Shown in pieces: positions 43,676 through 53,593 of a stretch of DNA of 64,000 nt. Origin of the DNA: Paenochrobactrum glaciei (lineage in GTDB: Bacteria > Pseudomonadota > Alphaproteobacteria > Rhizobiales > Rhizobiaceae); assembly GCF_039522165.1 (NCBI RefSeq), contig NZ_BAAADE010000001.1, positions 62,001 to 126,000 on the forward strand. Direction: 5' to 3'. Below the pieces are notes generated by a model. The model searched no databases, was not told where the DNA came from, and saw nothing but the letters and a program-made list of their open reading frames with translations. The position numbers and the translations under genes were made by a program. Position 1 is the stretch's first letter, and every line of letters starts with the position of its first letter.

Positions 43676-46141
43676 TTAATACAATCCGCCGGAACCGGAC
43701 GAAAGCGCACGCGTTGCTTGCGGTGAGCTCGGCGCAATTGGTGAACCCTCTTGGAAATCACCCATACCGATAACCGAATAAGAATCGGCAGGCCCAGTCC
43801 CCGGTTTGAAAGCTTCCATGAAAGCATCACCCGAACCAGATGCTGTACGCATACCTGTGCGACGGTTGATCGGAATCATCATCATACCTTCCGGTACACG
43901 GAACTCAGATTTAGGCTTGCCGACCATTGCCTGTTCCATGAAGTTCTTGAAAATAGGAACCGCCAATGCACCACCGGTGCTACCACGGCCAAGCGGCGTC
44001 GGATTGTCATAACCAACATAAACACCAACGACCAGATCAGGCGTAAAGCCTACAAACCACGCATCTTTTTCATCGTTGGTTGTACCGGTTTTACCAGCAA
44101 CCGGACGTTTGAGATCTTGCAGCACGCGAGCAGTACCACGAGCAACAACACCTTCCATCATCGATGTAATCTGATAGGCGGTCATCGGATCAAGCACCTG
44201 ATCACGATCATCAATCAACTCCGGCTCATCCTGATTTGACCAGGCTTCCGAATTACAATTTTCACATTTTCTGCTGTCATGCTTGAAAATGGTCTTACCG
44301 TAACGATCCTGAATACGGTCAATCATTGAAGGCTCAATACTGCGTCCGCCATTGGCCATTACAGAATAACCAGTAACCATACGCAGAACGGTCGTTTCGC
44401 CCGCACCAAGTGACATGGAAAGAACTGGCAGCATCTTATCATAAATGCCAAAACGCTCTGCATATTCAGCAACAACATTCATGCCCATATCTTGCGCCAG
44501 ACGAACGGTCATCACGTTACGCGATTGCTCAATACCATAGCGCAGAGTTGAAGGGCCGGAGAATTTACCGGAATAGTTTTTAGGCGCCCAAATACCCAGC
44601 GAACCACCTTGATTAATCTCCAGCGGCCCATCCAGAACAACGGATGCCGGCGTGTAACCATAATCAAGCGCTGCTGCATAAACGAACGGCTTAAAGGACG
44701 AACCCGGCTGTCGATAAGCCTGCGTTGCGCGGTTAAATTCGGATTCGGAGAAGGAGAAACCACCGCTCATAGCCAGCACGCGGCCAGTATGCGGATCCAT
44801 CGCAACCATAGCGCCTTCAACTTTCGGCGGCTGCTGCAAACGGAACGCAGTCTCGCTTCCTTTTTTCGAGGAAACATAAACCACATCGCCGACTTTAAGG
44901 ACGCCTTCCGGCGACTTGGCACTGGTGCGCTTGCCGTCAATAACCATGACGCGCATCGCCCATTTCATATCATCGGCAGCGATAAAGCCTTGTTTGCGCT
45001 CCTTGGAGCGCGCACCTGATGCTTCACGTGATGGCTGCAAGCCAATATCCGCACCAGTTGAAGAAACATTGAGCACCACCGACAATTGCCACTCCGGCAC
45101 ATCGGAAAATGCAGAGATTTCGCCAAGCGGCACACCCCAGTCGGAGCCAAGCTCAATATGTTTATAGGCACCACGATAACCGCGCACTTCATCATAACGC
45201 AGCAAAGCTGACTGTAATGAATTGCGTGCCATAACCTGCATGGCCGGATCCAAGGTGGTGCGAACAGACAAGCCGCTTTCATAAAGCGCTTTGTCACCAT
45301 ATTTGGCGATAATCTGACGGCGAACTTCTTCGGTGAAATATTCAGATGCAAAGAGATATTTTGCAGTCTGACGAATATTCACATGCAAAGGTTCAGCTTT
45401 GGCAGCTTCTGCCTCTTCAATTGTGATATATTCGTTTTCGGCCATACGGTCGATTACGTAATTGCGACGCTCCACAGCGCGTTCCGGCTGGCGGAACGGA
45501 TGATAGTTGGCAGGTCCTTTCGGCAAAGCTGCCAGATAGGCCATCTCAGAGATAGTCAACTCACCAACCGCTTTATCATAATAGGTCAGTGCGGCACCTG
45601 CGATACCATAAGCACCCATCCCGAAGAAAATTTCATTCAGGTACAGCTCAAGGATACGATCTTTTGAATAGGCCTGCTCAATACGCATAGCCAAAATCGC
45701 TTCTTTGATTTTACGGTCATAAGTCTGCTCGGTGCTCAACAGAAAGTTTTTAGCTACCTGCTGTGTGATCGTCGAAGCACCTTCAGGGCGACGACCACTG
45801 CCAAGCCCCTTCACGTTATTGACCATGGCACGTGCAACACCGCCAATGTCCACGCCATTATGATGATAGAAATTTTTGTCTTCAGCAGAGACAAAGGCAG
45901 CTTTCACGCGATCAGGAACAGCCTGAATCGGCAGGTACAAACGACGCTCTCTGGAAAACTCAGCCATCAAACTACCGTCAGACGCATGGACACGCGTCAT
46001 CACAGGAGGCTCATACTTCTCCAGAACTTCGTAATCGGGCAGTTCCTTGTTTATTTTGCCGATGAAAACCGCAACGGCACCAGCAACCATAAGCATGAAT
46101 ACGGCACCAATGCCGAAGAAATATCCGATAAGTCGTACCAT
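43676..46141 (-). CDS. mrcA: Penicillin-binding protein 1A (bifunctional class A)
   Basis: The protein has 821 residues. The N-terminal membrane helix (about 5-28) is followed by the GT51 transglycosylase domain, with catalytic Glu in SAEDKNFYHH (E87) and STITQQVAKN at 123-132, and a transpeptidase domain with the SxxK motif in GSSFKPF (K484), SRN and GKTGT. It polymerises and cross-links peptidoglycan outside the inner membrane. It sits between amiC and prfB, a conserved Rhizobiales order. The ribosome site is weak. Confidence 0.96.
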   Translation of the reverse strand: MVRLIGYFFGIGAVFMLMVAGAVAVFIGKINKELPDYEVLEKYEPPVMTRVHASDGSLMAEFSRERRLYLPIQAVPDRVKAAFVSAEDKNFYHHNGVDIGGVARAMVNNVKGLGSGRRPEGASTITQQVAKNFLLSTEQTYDRKIKEAILAMRIEQAYSKDRILELYLNEIFFGMGAYGIAGAALTYYDKAVGELTISEMAYLAALPKGPANYHPFRQPERAVERRNYVIDRMAENEYITIEEAEAAKAEPLHVNIRQTAKYLFASEYFTEEVRRQIIAKYGDKALYESGLSVRTTLDPAMQVMARNSLQSALLRYDEVRGYRGAYKHIELGSDWGVPLGEISAFSDVPEWQLSVVLNVSSTGADIGLQPSREASGARSKERKQGFIAADDMKWAMRVMVIDGKRTSAKSPEGVLKVGDVVYVSSKKGSETAFRLQQPPKVEGAMVAMDPHTGRVLAMSGGFSFSESEFNRATQAYRQPGSSFKPFVYAAALDYGYTPASVVLDGPLEINQGGSLGIWAPKNYSGKFSGPSTLRYGIEQSRNVMTVRLAQDMGMNVVAEYAERFGIYDKMLPVLSMSLGAGETTVLRMVTGYSVMANGGRSIEPSMIDRIQDRYGKTIFKHDSRKCENCNSEAWSNQDEPELIDDRDQVLDPMTAYQITSMMEGVVARGTARVLQDLKRPVAGKTGTTNDEKDAWFVGFTPDLVVGVYVGYDNPTPLGRGSTGGALAVPIFKNFMEQAMVGKPKSEFRVPEGMMMIPINRRTGMRTASGSGDAFMEAFKPGTGPADSYSVIGMGDFQEGSPIAPSSPQATRALSSGSGGLY

Positions 46142-46526
46142 AAACCCGGAATCCTACCTTCCGTATCACCAAACAGCTGCCTTCAATTGACAACCAATCA
46201 GTTTAATTTCCGTCACATGCATTCGCATCATGCGTCTTCGTCAACAGCCCTTAACGCATTAGCAGCACGCTCACGACACTTGACCGCAGGTAGTGAAGTG
46301 CAATTACGTCAAAGGCAAGATCATTTATGAACTTTTAACTTAAAATTACGAACTTCAAGCCACTTTATCTGCCGGATGTGCAAAATTGCAGCAATTTACA
46401 AAAGCTCTTGCTGCCATTTATCGCACCCGAACAATGGTTTATTTGAGGTGAAGTTTAAATCACACAAGTTAAAAAGAAATCAAATATTTTGCCAGTTGCC
46501 TAAATTAAGCAACCACCTCACCCGGA
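46142..46526. other. Spacer between amiC and mrcA
   Basis: I see no gene and no strong hairpin; it is A+T-rich and probably contains the mrcA promoter. Confidence 0.4.
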
Positions 46527-47738
46527 TCATGGAATCGGTGACAGACTGGTTTTCAGCGTTGCAAAATGCTTGATCGCCACCACCAGACGCTCGGCAAAGA
46601 GCTGACGCCATGCCGGATCAGTGATTAGTTTTTCGTCTTCTTTATTTGACAAATAACCCATTTCCACCAAAACGGATGGAACATCCGGTGCACGCAACAC
46701 CTGAAAACCGGCAAAACGATGCGGATTATTAATCAGACTGATCTCGCCCTCCAGTGATTTAACCACCTTATCGGCAAATTTCAGAGAAAAACCGTGTGTC
46801 TCACGACGGGTAAGATCAAGCAGAATATCAGTAACTTCCGGCAGATCTTCCGGCACAATACCGGCGAATTCGTCTGATCTATTTTCACGCTCTGCCATTG
46901 CACGCGCCACCGAGTCCGATGCTTTGTCGGAAATCGTATAAACGGTCGCGCCACGAATATAGTGCTGGGGCACACTATCAGCATGAATGGAGATAAAAAG
47001 ATCAGCCTCATGCTGACGTGCAAGACGCACGCGCTCGCCGAGGCGTAAAAACACATCTTCATCCCGCGTCATAAAAACCTGAAAGTCTTTTTCTTTCTCA
47101 AGCCGGTCACGCAAATCACGGGCAAAGGCCAGCGTCACATCTTTTTCTTTAAGACCGGTGACGCCTTCAGCACCACTATCAATTCCGCCGTGACCGGCAT
47201 CAAGCATAATAGTGAATTTTTTAGCAGCCTTTTGTTGCTCACGCGTCTTCTTATCTTTTGCGGCCTGCGCCGGACTTACATTACTCTTGCTGTTTTGTGC
47301 AGCCAGTGCATCGGCAAATTCCCGATCGGAACTGGCAACAATGTCAACCATCATACGATAACCAGGGGCATTCTCGTTTTTGATGACATTCATATTTTCA
47401 AGCTTGAACGGCCCGATAAGCGACAATATCAAGCGTGAGCGCCCCTCACCTGCCAAACCATAACGCACGGATGAAACCAGACCGCGCGGGGTCAGTGATT
47501 TCTCGTCAAAACCAAAACGCGTTTCACTCAGTTCCATCACGAGACGATGCGGCTTAGAAAACAAAATTGGCCTCACATCCGGCTTCTCATCAAACATAAC
47601 GACAACACGTGTGCGTAATTCATCGCCAGCCATACGGAATGTTAAAGCAGAAACGGGAGCCGCCATAGCAGCCTGAATGCTTAGGAAAAAAATAATTCCA
47701 AGACTTAAAATCATTCCCAAAAAAGAACGCATTACCAT
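46527..47738 (-). CDS. amiC: N-acetylmuramoyl-L-alanine amidase AmiC-like
   Basis: The protein has about 403 residues from the ATG at 47738; an ATG two codons later and a TTG five codons earlier are alternatives. A signal peptide (SFLGMILSLGIIFFLSIQAAMA) is followed by an AMIN domain (about 30-130), a Lys-rich linker and an Amidase_3 domain with zinc ligands in MLDAGHGGIDSGAEG and FISIHADS. It splits daughter cells by cutting the stem peptide from MurNAc. It lies upstream of mrcA on the same strand and is divergent from rne. The NlpD/DipM-like protein in this window is a likely activator. Confidence 0.92.
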   Translation of the reverse strand: MVMRSFLGMILSLGIIFFLSIQAAMAAPVSALTFRMAGDELRTRVVVMFDEKPDVRPILFSKPHRLVMELSETRFGFDEKSLTPRGLVSSVRYGLAGEGRSRLILSLIGPFKLENMNVIKNENAPGYRMMVDIVASSDREFADALAAQNSKSNVSPAQAAKDKKTREQQKAAKKFTIMLDAGHGGIDSGAEGVTGLKEKDVTLAFARDLRDRLEKEKDFQVFMTRDEDVFLRLGERVRLARQHEADLFISIHADSVPQHYIRGATVYTISDKASDSVARAMAERENRSDEFAGIVPEDLPEVTDILLDLTRRETHGFSLKFADKVVKSLEGEISLINNPHRFAGFQVLRAPDVPSVLVEMGYLSNKEDEKLITDPAWRQLFAERLVVAIKHFATLKTSLSPIP

Positions 47739-47753
47739 ACCATAATGTGACAA

Positions 47754-48478
47754 GACTGAACCGATTGCTTTTTTAAAACCCGCTTTTTATCAAGGATTTT
47801 TGACGAACATATATAAAGTAAGCTCTGAGAGAGATGCATCTAGATTATACTTGTGTCGATATTTCGACCAAGAAAATTGTCAGAGCAAACCAGAGCTGAA
47901 CTAAACGCATCACAGTTAATGTTTTATGTATAAAGGCTAATTTTGACTCTCCCGACAAGCAGTTGCAGAGTGCTTGCGTGGCTGCTTAGAAATATTCCTT
48001 CTTGTCATGAGTGAAAACAGGTCATAAAAGCATAGTTAGGTTTCGGTTTTGCCCGCAGAATCAAAGTCCTGAAATAACTGGTGAAAGCAGTTATAACTCG
48101 GACTTTCCGCGCAAATGGCGACTATCAACGCCAAGCCGTTGCCGCACAGAATTTTGCGGTTCACACCGCTTTTTAATTGGACGACAGCGTCTTTATTCAA
48201 CGTGGTCGCCAGCTCTGTTACAGGGCAAACAAGGTCGGCCTGGCATTTCCAGGTCATTATTTAGGTCGTTTCGTTCGGAACAGATATGGGTCAACAAAGA
48301 CCGATCATTACCAGGCAGGAAACCGCGATCGCCGCAAGGCAGTTACGCGTAGAAGCCTTATTGCCTGTTTCGAAGAACCTCGAACCATCCGACAGACGCA
48401 CTCTTAAGCGAGCAACCAAAGCACTGGTTCTCTTGCGCCCCATTGACGTGCGCCGCGTTGTCGGCAGGAAAAACAAAC
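47754..48478 (+). promoter_or_regulatory. Long structured leader region of rne
   Basis: The stretch has no supported coding frame. Nested complementary segments are clear: AAAGTCC/GGACTTT (48063-48069, 48100-48106) enclosing ATAACTG/CAGTTAT (48074-48080, 48088-48094) around a GTGAAAG loop. GC-rich segments continue to the start codon. In E. coli a long, structured rne 5' leader mediates cleavage by RNase E itself; a comparable, unrelated alphaproteobacterial leader is inferred here. The transcription start is unknown. Confidence 0.6.
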
Positions 48479-51472
48479 ATGTTAAACAAGATGCTTATCG
48501 ATGCCTCTCACCCGGAGGAAACGCGCGTTATTGTTACGCGGGGCAACAAGATCGAAGAATTTGATTTTGAATCCGAGCATAAAAAACAACTTAAAGGCAA
48601 TATATATCTCGCACGCGTAACCCGCGTTGAGCCATCATTGCAGGCAGCCTTTGTCGAATATGGCGGCAACCGCCACGGCTTTTTGGCGTTTTCTGAAATC
48701 CATCCTGATTATTATCAGATCCCGGAAGCTGACCGTATTGCATTGATGGAAGCAGAAGCTGCCGCTGCTGCAGCCAATGCTGACAGTGACGATGATGATC
48801 ACGACGAACAGCCGCAAAACAATGCGCCTGCTGCCCGTTCGGAACGCAATGATCGCCGTCGCGGCAATCGCCGCCGTAACCGCCGCTACGACAATAGCGC
48901 GGCTAAAAATGCTGTGCCTGCCGCTGAACCGGTTGGCCCTGGATTTGTCGATTATGTACCGGGCACACCGGCTGTTCCGCATGCAATCCACATGGACAGC
49001 GTGTCAGAACCGGCTGATGATTTCATTTCCAACAATCATGATGATGACGATATCCATGATAATGGCAATGATGACGAAAATGACACTGTCGAATCCGTTG
49101 GCTCCGAAGATGCCATGGAAGAGCTGCCAACGCATAACCGCGTGCATCGCCGCCAGTACAACATTCAGGAAGTTATCAAGCGCCGCCAGATTTTGCTGGT
49201 TCAGGTCGTTAAGGAAGAGCGCGGCAACAAGGGCGCGGCTCTTACCACCTATCTGTCGCTCGCTGGCCGCTATTCCGTTTTGATGCCAAACACTGCCCGT
49301 GGCGGTGGTATTTCGCGCAAGATCACCAATATTCAGGATCGCAAGCGCCTGAAAGACATTGTTAAAGAGCTGGAAGTGCCGCAGGGCATGGGCGTGATTT
49401 TGCGTACAGCCGGAGCCAACCGCACCAAGGCTGAAGTCCGGCGCGACTATGAATATCTGATGCGCATGTGGGAAAATGTGCGCAATCTCACGCTGCAATC
49501 CATGGCGCCTGCCCTCGTCTATGAGGAAGGCAGCCTGATCAAACGTTCGATCCGCGACCTTTACAATAAAGACATCAGCGAAATTCTGGTTTCCGGTGAA
49601 GACGGTTATCGTGAAGCCAAAGAATTCATGCGGATGTTGATGCCGAGCCATGCGCGTGTCGTGCAGCCATATCGCGAACAATCGCCAATCTTTGCCCGCA
49701 ACGGCATTGAAGCGCAGCTTGACCGCATGTTGCTGCCGCAGGTGACGCTGAAATCCGGCGGTTACATCATCATCAACCAGACAGAAGCACTGGTGGCGAT
49801 TGACGTTAACTCCGGTCGCTCGACCCGTGAACATTCGATTGAAGATACAGCTCTCCAGACCAATCTGGAAGCAGCCGAAGAAGTGGCGCGCCAGTTGCGT
49901 CTGCGCGACCTTGCCGGTCTTATTGTTGTTGACTTCATTGATATGGAAGAAAAACGCAATAACCGCGCCGTCGAAAAGAAAATGAAAGACTGCCTGAAAG
50001 ATGATCGGGCACGTATTCAGGTTGGCCGTATTTCGCATTTTGGCCTGCTGGAAATGTCTCGTCAGCGCATTCGTGCGTCTGTGCTCGAAAGCACGATGCA
50101 GCTTTGCCCGCATTGCGGCGGCACCGGCCATATCCGCTCCGACTCTTCCATGGCGCTGCATGTGATCCGCGCTATTGAAGATTATCTGATGCGCAATAGC
50201 GGTTACGATATTTCAGTTCGCACCCCTGCATCAACAGCCCTTTATGTACTGAACCATAAGCGCCAGCTCTTGTCAGACCTCGAAGCCCGTTTTGGCCTCA
50301 ACATCCACATCAATGCGGATGAATCGGTCGGTGTACAGAATCTGGTCATCGATAAAGGCGCACCATCGACCCGTCCGATCACCATGCCTGCCCTGCAACC
50401 GGCAGACTATTATGATGATGGCATTGAAGATCCTGAACTGCCGGTTGAAGAAGATGAGATCGAAGCAGAAGCTGACCTCGTTTCTTCCGACAAGGAAGAA
50501 GCCAACGGCAGTGATAATGATCGCCGTCGCCGCCGCCGTCGCCGCCGTCGTGGTGAGCGTGACAATCATGCTGACAGTCATGATGCAGATGCGCAGTCCG
50601 ACAATGAGAATGAACGTGAAGGTCATGCAGATAATGCAGGCGCAAACGGCCATTCAGATGATGATCAGCGTAAAAAACGCCGTCGTGGCCGTCGTGGCGG
50701 ACGCAAAAACCGCCGTGATGATGGTCATTACAGCCACTTGCCTGCTGCCGAATTAATTGGCGACTGGACAGAGCTGCTTACAGCCGCCGAAGCCAAGCGT
50801 CAGGCTGCAAAAGAAGCTGCTGAAAAGGCCAAAAATGTGCCACCAGCAGAACCTGTTCCAGGTCCGGCACCTATGGCAGCAACTGCCAGCGCGGAAGCAA
50901 GCATCAAGGTTGAGACTGTTAAAGCTGAACCTGCAAAACCTGCTGAAACTGTAGCACCTGCGGCTGAAAAAACGGAAGAAAAGGCTAAAAAGCCTGCTCG
51001 CCGCCGCACCAGCAAAGCTAAAGCACAGACTGAAGAAGAAGCAGTTGTCGTTGCTGAAGTCGTTGCCGAAGCTACCGAAACTGTTGAAGTTGCAGTCGAA
51101 GTAACAGGAGCCGTTGCGGAAGAAGCAGCCGCGGATGAAAAACCTGTCCGCAAGCCGCGTGCACGTAAAACCGCGACCAAAGATAAGGCTGAAGAAAAAG
51201 CACCTGCAAAAGCCGCAGAAAAGCCTGCCCGTAAGCCTCGCACCCGCAAAGCCAAGGCAGAAACTGAAGATGCGATTGAATCTCCGCAAGATGTGCCAGC
51301 CGCTGGCGCTTCAGAACCGGAACAACAGCCTATCGTTGAAACGGTCGAGCCAATTGCTGTCCCAGTGAACCAGCCACAGGAATCATCCCAGCCGGTGATT
51401 ACCTCTAGTGATAACGAAGAAGCTCCTGCAACCAAGCGCTCTGGCTGGTGGCAGAAAAAAAGCTTCTTCTAA
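48479..51472 (+). CDS. rne: Ribonuclease E
   Basis: The protein has 997 residues from the ATG at 48479, with AGGA about 10 nt upstream. The S1 RNA-binding domain (about 38-260) is interrupted at about 90-222 by an acidic/Arg-rich low-complexity insertion. The DNase I-like catalytic site has D442 in VAIDVNSG and D485 in IVVDFIDME. The zinc-link is CPHCGG (C543, C546). The C-terminal half is disordered, with arginine blocks near 685-700 and 730-745 and repeated RKPRxRK units. The last residues KRSGWWQKKSFF contain the GWW microdomain that in Caulobacter recruits PNPase. It is the core of mRNA decay. Confidence 0.96.
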   Translation: MLNKMLIDASHPEETRVIVTRGNKIEEFDFESEHKKQLKGNIYLARVTRVEPSLQAAFVEYGGNRHGFLAFSEIHPDYYQIPEADRIALMEAEAAAAAANADSDDDDHDEQPQNNAPAARSERNDRRRGNRRRNRRYDNSAAKNAVPAAEPVGPGFVDYVPGTPAVPHAIHMDSVSEPADDFISNNHDDDDIHDNGNDDENDTVESVGSEDAMEELPTHNRVHRRQYNIQEVIKRRQILLVQVVKEERGNKGAALTTYLSLAGRYSVLMPNTARGGGISRKITNIQDRKRLKDIVKELEVPQGMGVILRTAGANRTKAEVRRDYEYLMRMWENVRNLTLQSMAPALVYEEGSLIKRSIRDLYNKDISEILVSGEDGYREAKEFMRMLMPSHARVVQPYREQSPIFARNGIEAQLDRMLLPQVTLKSGGYIIINQTEALVAIDVNSGRSTREHSIEDTALQTNLEAAEEVARQLRLRDLAGLIVVDFIDMEEKRNNRAVEKKMKDCLKDDRARIQVGRISHFGLLEMSRQRIRASVLESTMQLCPHCGGTGHIRSDSSMALHVIRAIEDYLMRNSGYDISVRTPASTALYVLNHKRQLLSDLEARFGLNIHINADESVGVQNLVIDKGAPSTRPITMPALQPADYYDDGIEDPELPVEEDEIEAEADLVSSDKEEANGSDNDRRRRRRRRRRGERDNHADSHDADAQSDNENEREGHADNAGANGHSDDDQRKKRRRGRRGGRKNRRDDGHYSHLPAAELIGDWTELLTAAEAKRQAAKEAAEKAKNVPPAEPVPGPAPMAATASAEASIKVETVKAEPAKPAETVAPAAEKTEEKAKKPARRRTSKAKAQTEEEAVVVAEVVAEATETVEVAVEVTGAVAEEAAADEKPVRKPRARKTATKDKAEEKAPAKAAEKPARKPRTRKAKAETEDAIESPQDVPAAGASEPEQQPIVETVEPIAVPVNQPQESSQPVITSSDNEEAPATKRSGWWQKKSFF

Positions 51473-51496
51473 GCGAAGCTCTGATATTTCATAAAT

Positions 51497-51531
51497 AAAA
51501 AGCCCCCATGTTTCGCATGGGAGCTTTTTTT
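51497..51531 (+). terminator. Terminator of rne
   Basis: AAAAGC-CCCATG pairs with CATGGG-GCTTTT around TTTCG and ends in TTTTTTT, 25 nt after the stop. Confidence 0.92.
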
Positions 51532-51552
51532 ACAGCTGCGATAAGAACATAT

Positions 51553-51582
51553 AAAAAAACGCGCCGGTATGATCGGCGCGTT
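51553..51582 (-). terminator. Terminator of the aap operon
   Basis: On the minus strand AACGCGCCG pairs with CGGCGCGTT and is followed by TTTTTTAT, 25 nt past the aapP stop. Confidence 0.94.
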
Positions 51583-51606
51583 CTTCTCAATTCATGTAGT
51601 CAACAA

Positions 51607-52413
51607 TTAATGCAAAATCTGGCTTAAGAACAATTTTGTGCGTTCATGCTGCGGGTTATCAAAGAATTCTGCCGGCGCATTTTCTTCAACAATCTGCCCC
51701 TGATCCATGAAAATCACCCGATTGGCGACCTGTCGCGCAAAGCCCATTTCGTGGGTCACGCAAATCATCGTCATGCCTTCTTCCGCCAAGCCGACCATTG
51801 TATCCAACACTTCCTTGATCATTTCCGGATCAAGCGCCGAAGTCGGCTCATCAAACAGCATAACGCGCGGGTTCATACAAAGCGCACGGGCGATTGCCAC
51901 GCGTTGCTGCTGACCGCCAGACAATTGCCCTGGATATTTATTGGCCTGCTCCGGAATTTTTACCCGTTCCAGATAATGCATGGCCACTTCTTCTGCCTGT
52001 TTTTTTGGCATTTTGCGCACCCAGATCGGAGCCAGTGTGCAATTTTCCAAAATAGTCAGATGCGGAAAAAGATTGAAATGCTGGAACACCATGCCAACTT
52101 CGCGACGTACTTCATCAATCTTTTTTAGATCATTGGTAAGCTCTGTGCCATCAACAATGATCTTGCCCTTCTGGTGGTCTTCCAATCGGTTGATACAGCG
52201 GATCATCGTGGATTTACCCGAACCTGAAGGCCCTGCAACAACGATGCGCTCTCCCCGCATCACCTTCAAATTGATATCCCGCAGCACATGAAATTCACCG
52301 TACCATTTGTGCATATGCTCGATTTCAATTGCCACTTCGGTTTTTGAAACCTGCATTTTAGGTGTCTCACTGGCGGCAGCTTGCGCTGCAATCTTATTGG
52401 CTTGTGCATTCAT
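51607..52413 (-). CDS. aapP: General L-amino acid ABC transporter ATP-binding protein
   Basis: The protein has 268 residues. It is a polar amino acid importer ATPase: Walker A GPSGSGKST, signature LSGGQQQRVAIARAL, Walker B VMLFDEPTSALD and the switch CVTHEMGFARQVANR. An N-terminal extension of about 28 residues (MNAQANKIAAQAAASETPKM) precedes the core. GAGGGA lies about 10 nt before the ATG. It ends the aapJQMP operon. Confidence 0.94.
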   Translation of the reverse strand: MNAQANKIAAQAAASETPKMQVSKTEVAIEIEHMHKWYGEFHVLRDINLKVMRGERIVVAGPSGSGKSTMIRCINRLEDHQKGKIIVDGTELTNDLKKIDEVRREVGMVFQHFNLFPHLTILENCTLAPIWVRKMPKKQAEEVAMHYLERVKIPEQANKYPGQLSGGQQQRVAIARALCMNPRVMLFDEPTSALDPEMIKEVLDTMVGLAEEGMTMICVTHEMGFARQVANRVIFMDQGQIVEENAPAEFFDNPQHERTKLFLSQILH

Positions 52414-52434
52414 AACCGTTTATTCCCTCAATTA

Positions 52435-53592
52435 TTATCGTTTGTGGCCAGTATCGAGACGGCGTTCCATGAAGATAGAATAGCGCGACATACCAAAACA
52501 GAAAATCCAAAATATGAAAGCGGCAAAAACCAAACCTGTTACCGGTGTTTGCGGTGTCGCCCAATTCGCATCAGAAAAATTCTGCCTTACAATCCCAAGC
52601 AAGTCGAACATACCAATAATGTAGACAAGACTTGTGTCCTTGAATAGTCCGATGAAGGTATTCACAATGCCCGGAATGACCATTTTTAAGGCCTGAGGCA
52701 AAATGATGAGGCTGGTTTTGTGCCAGTAGCTCAAGCCCAGCGCTTCCGCGCCCTCATATTGTCCTTTCGGGATTGCCTGCAAACCACCGCGCACCACCTC
52801 TGCCATATAGGCAGAAGCAAATAAGGCAACGCCGATCAGTGCGCGCAACAATTTGTCAAAGCTAACGCCTGGCGGCAGAAAAAGCGGCAGCATCACACTT
52901 GCCATAAACAAGACTGTTACCAGCGGCACACCACGCACTGTTTCAATAAAGATGATCGAGAGCGCCTTAATCACCGGCAGATTGGAGCGTCGTGCCAAGG
53001 CAAGTAACACGCCGAGTGGCAGTGAAATGGCAATGCCGACAAAGGACAAAACAAGCGTTACCAGCAGCCCGCCCCATAATGGCGTTTCGACATAAGACAG
53101 GCCGAAAAAGCCACCAACCAGAAAAATAAATGCCAGCACCGGAAAGCATATGAAAAATAAAATGGCATTAGCCACCTTATGCTTCACCGAAGGAATCATC
53201 AGTGGCACCAGCAAAATGACAAAAAAAGCGGCTGTAAGATTAACGCGCCAACGTTGATCAATTGGATAGCGCCCATAGAGAAACTGCTGATATTTGTTCT
53301 GCACAAAAGCCCAGCATGCGCCTTTCCAACCTTCGGCCAATTGGCCGCCTTGCTCGGTGGTGAGGCAAGCCACACGATCCGTGCCCGTCCAGACTGCATC
53401 GATAAACAGCCAGCGTATTAAAGGCGGCACGGCCAGCCAAAGAAGCAGAATGGCAAGAATGGTCAAAATCGTATTGAGCGGTGTTGATAAAAGATTGCCG
53501 CGAATCCAGGCCCAAACACCGACATTATTGACCGGCGGATGCTCGCATGGTGCCAGATTTTCACGAACATAAAGTAAGTTTTCTCCGGTCAT
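52435..53592 (-). CDS. aapM: General L-amino acid ABC transporter permease AapM
   Basis: The protein has 385 residues, longer than standard amino-acid permeases because of an N-terminal membrane segment and periplasmic loop typical of AapM/BztC. The permease core is at about 180-375, with the EAA loop EGAEALGLSYWHKTSLIILP. It pairs with AapQ to form the channel. It starts 1 nt after the aapQ stop. Confidence 0.93.
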   Translation of the reverse strand: MTGENLLYVRENLAPCEHPPVNNVGVWAWIRGNLLSTPLNTILTILAILLLWLAVPPLIRWLFIDAVWTGTDRVACLTTEQGGQLAEGWKGACWAFVQNKYQQFLYGRYPIDQRWRVNLTAAFFVILLVPLMIPSVKHKVANAILFFICFPVLAFIFLVGGFFGLSYVETPLWGGLLVTLVLSFVGIAISLPLGVLLALARRSNLPVIKALSIIFIETVRGVPLVTVLFMASVMLPLFLPPGVSFDKLLRALIGVALFASAYMAEVVRGGLQAIPKGQYEGAEALGLSYWHKTSLIILPQALKMVIPGIVNTFIGLFKDTSLVYIIGMFDLLGIVRQNFSDANWATPQTPVTGLVFAAFIFWIFCFGMSRYSIFMERRLDTGHKR

Positions 53593-53593
53593 A

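Noticed and set aside
49004..50161. 385-codon minus-strand frame within rne
   Set aside because: It mirrors the catalytic core of RNase E; composition is His/Phe/Asn-rich and shadow-like.
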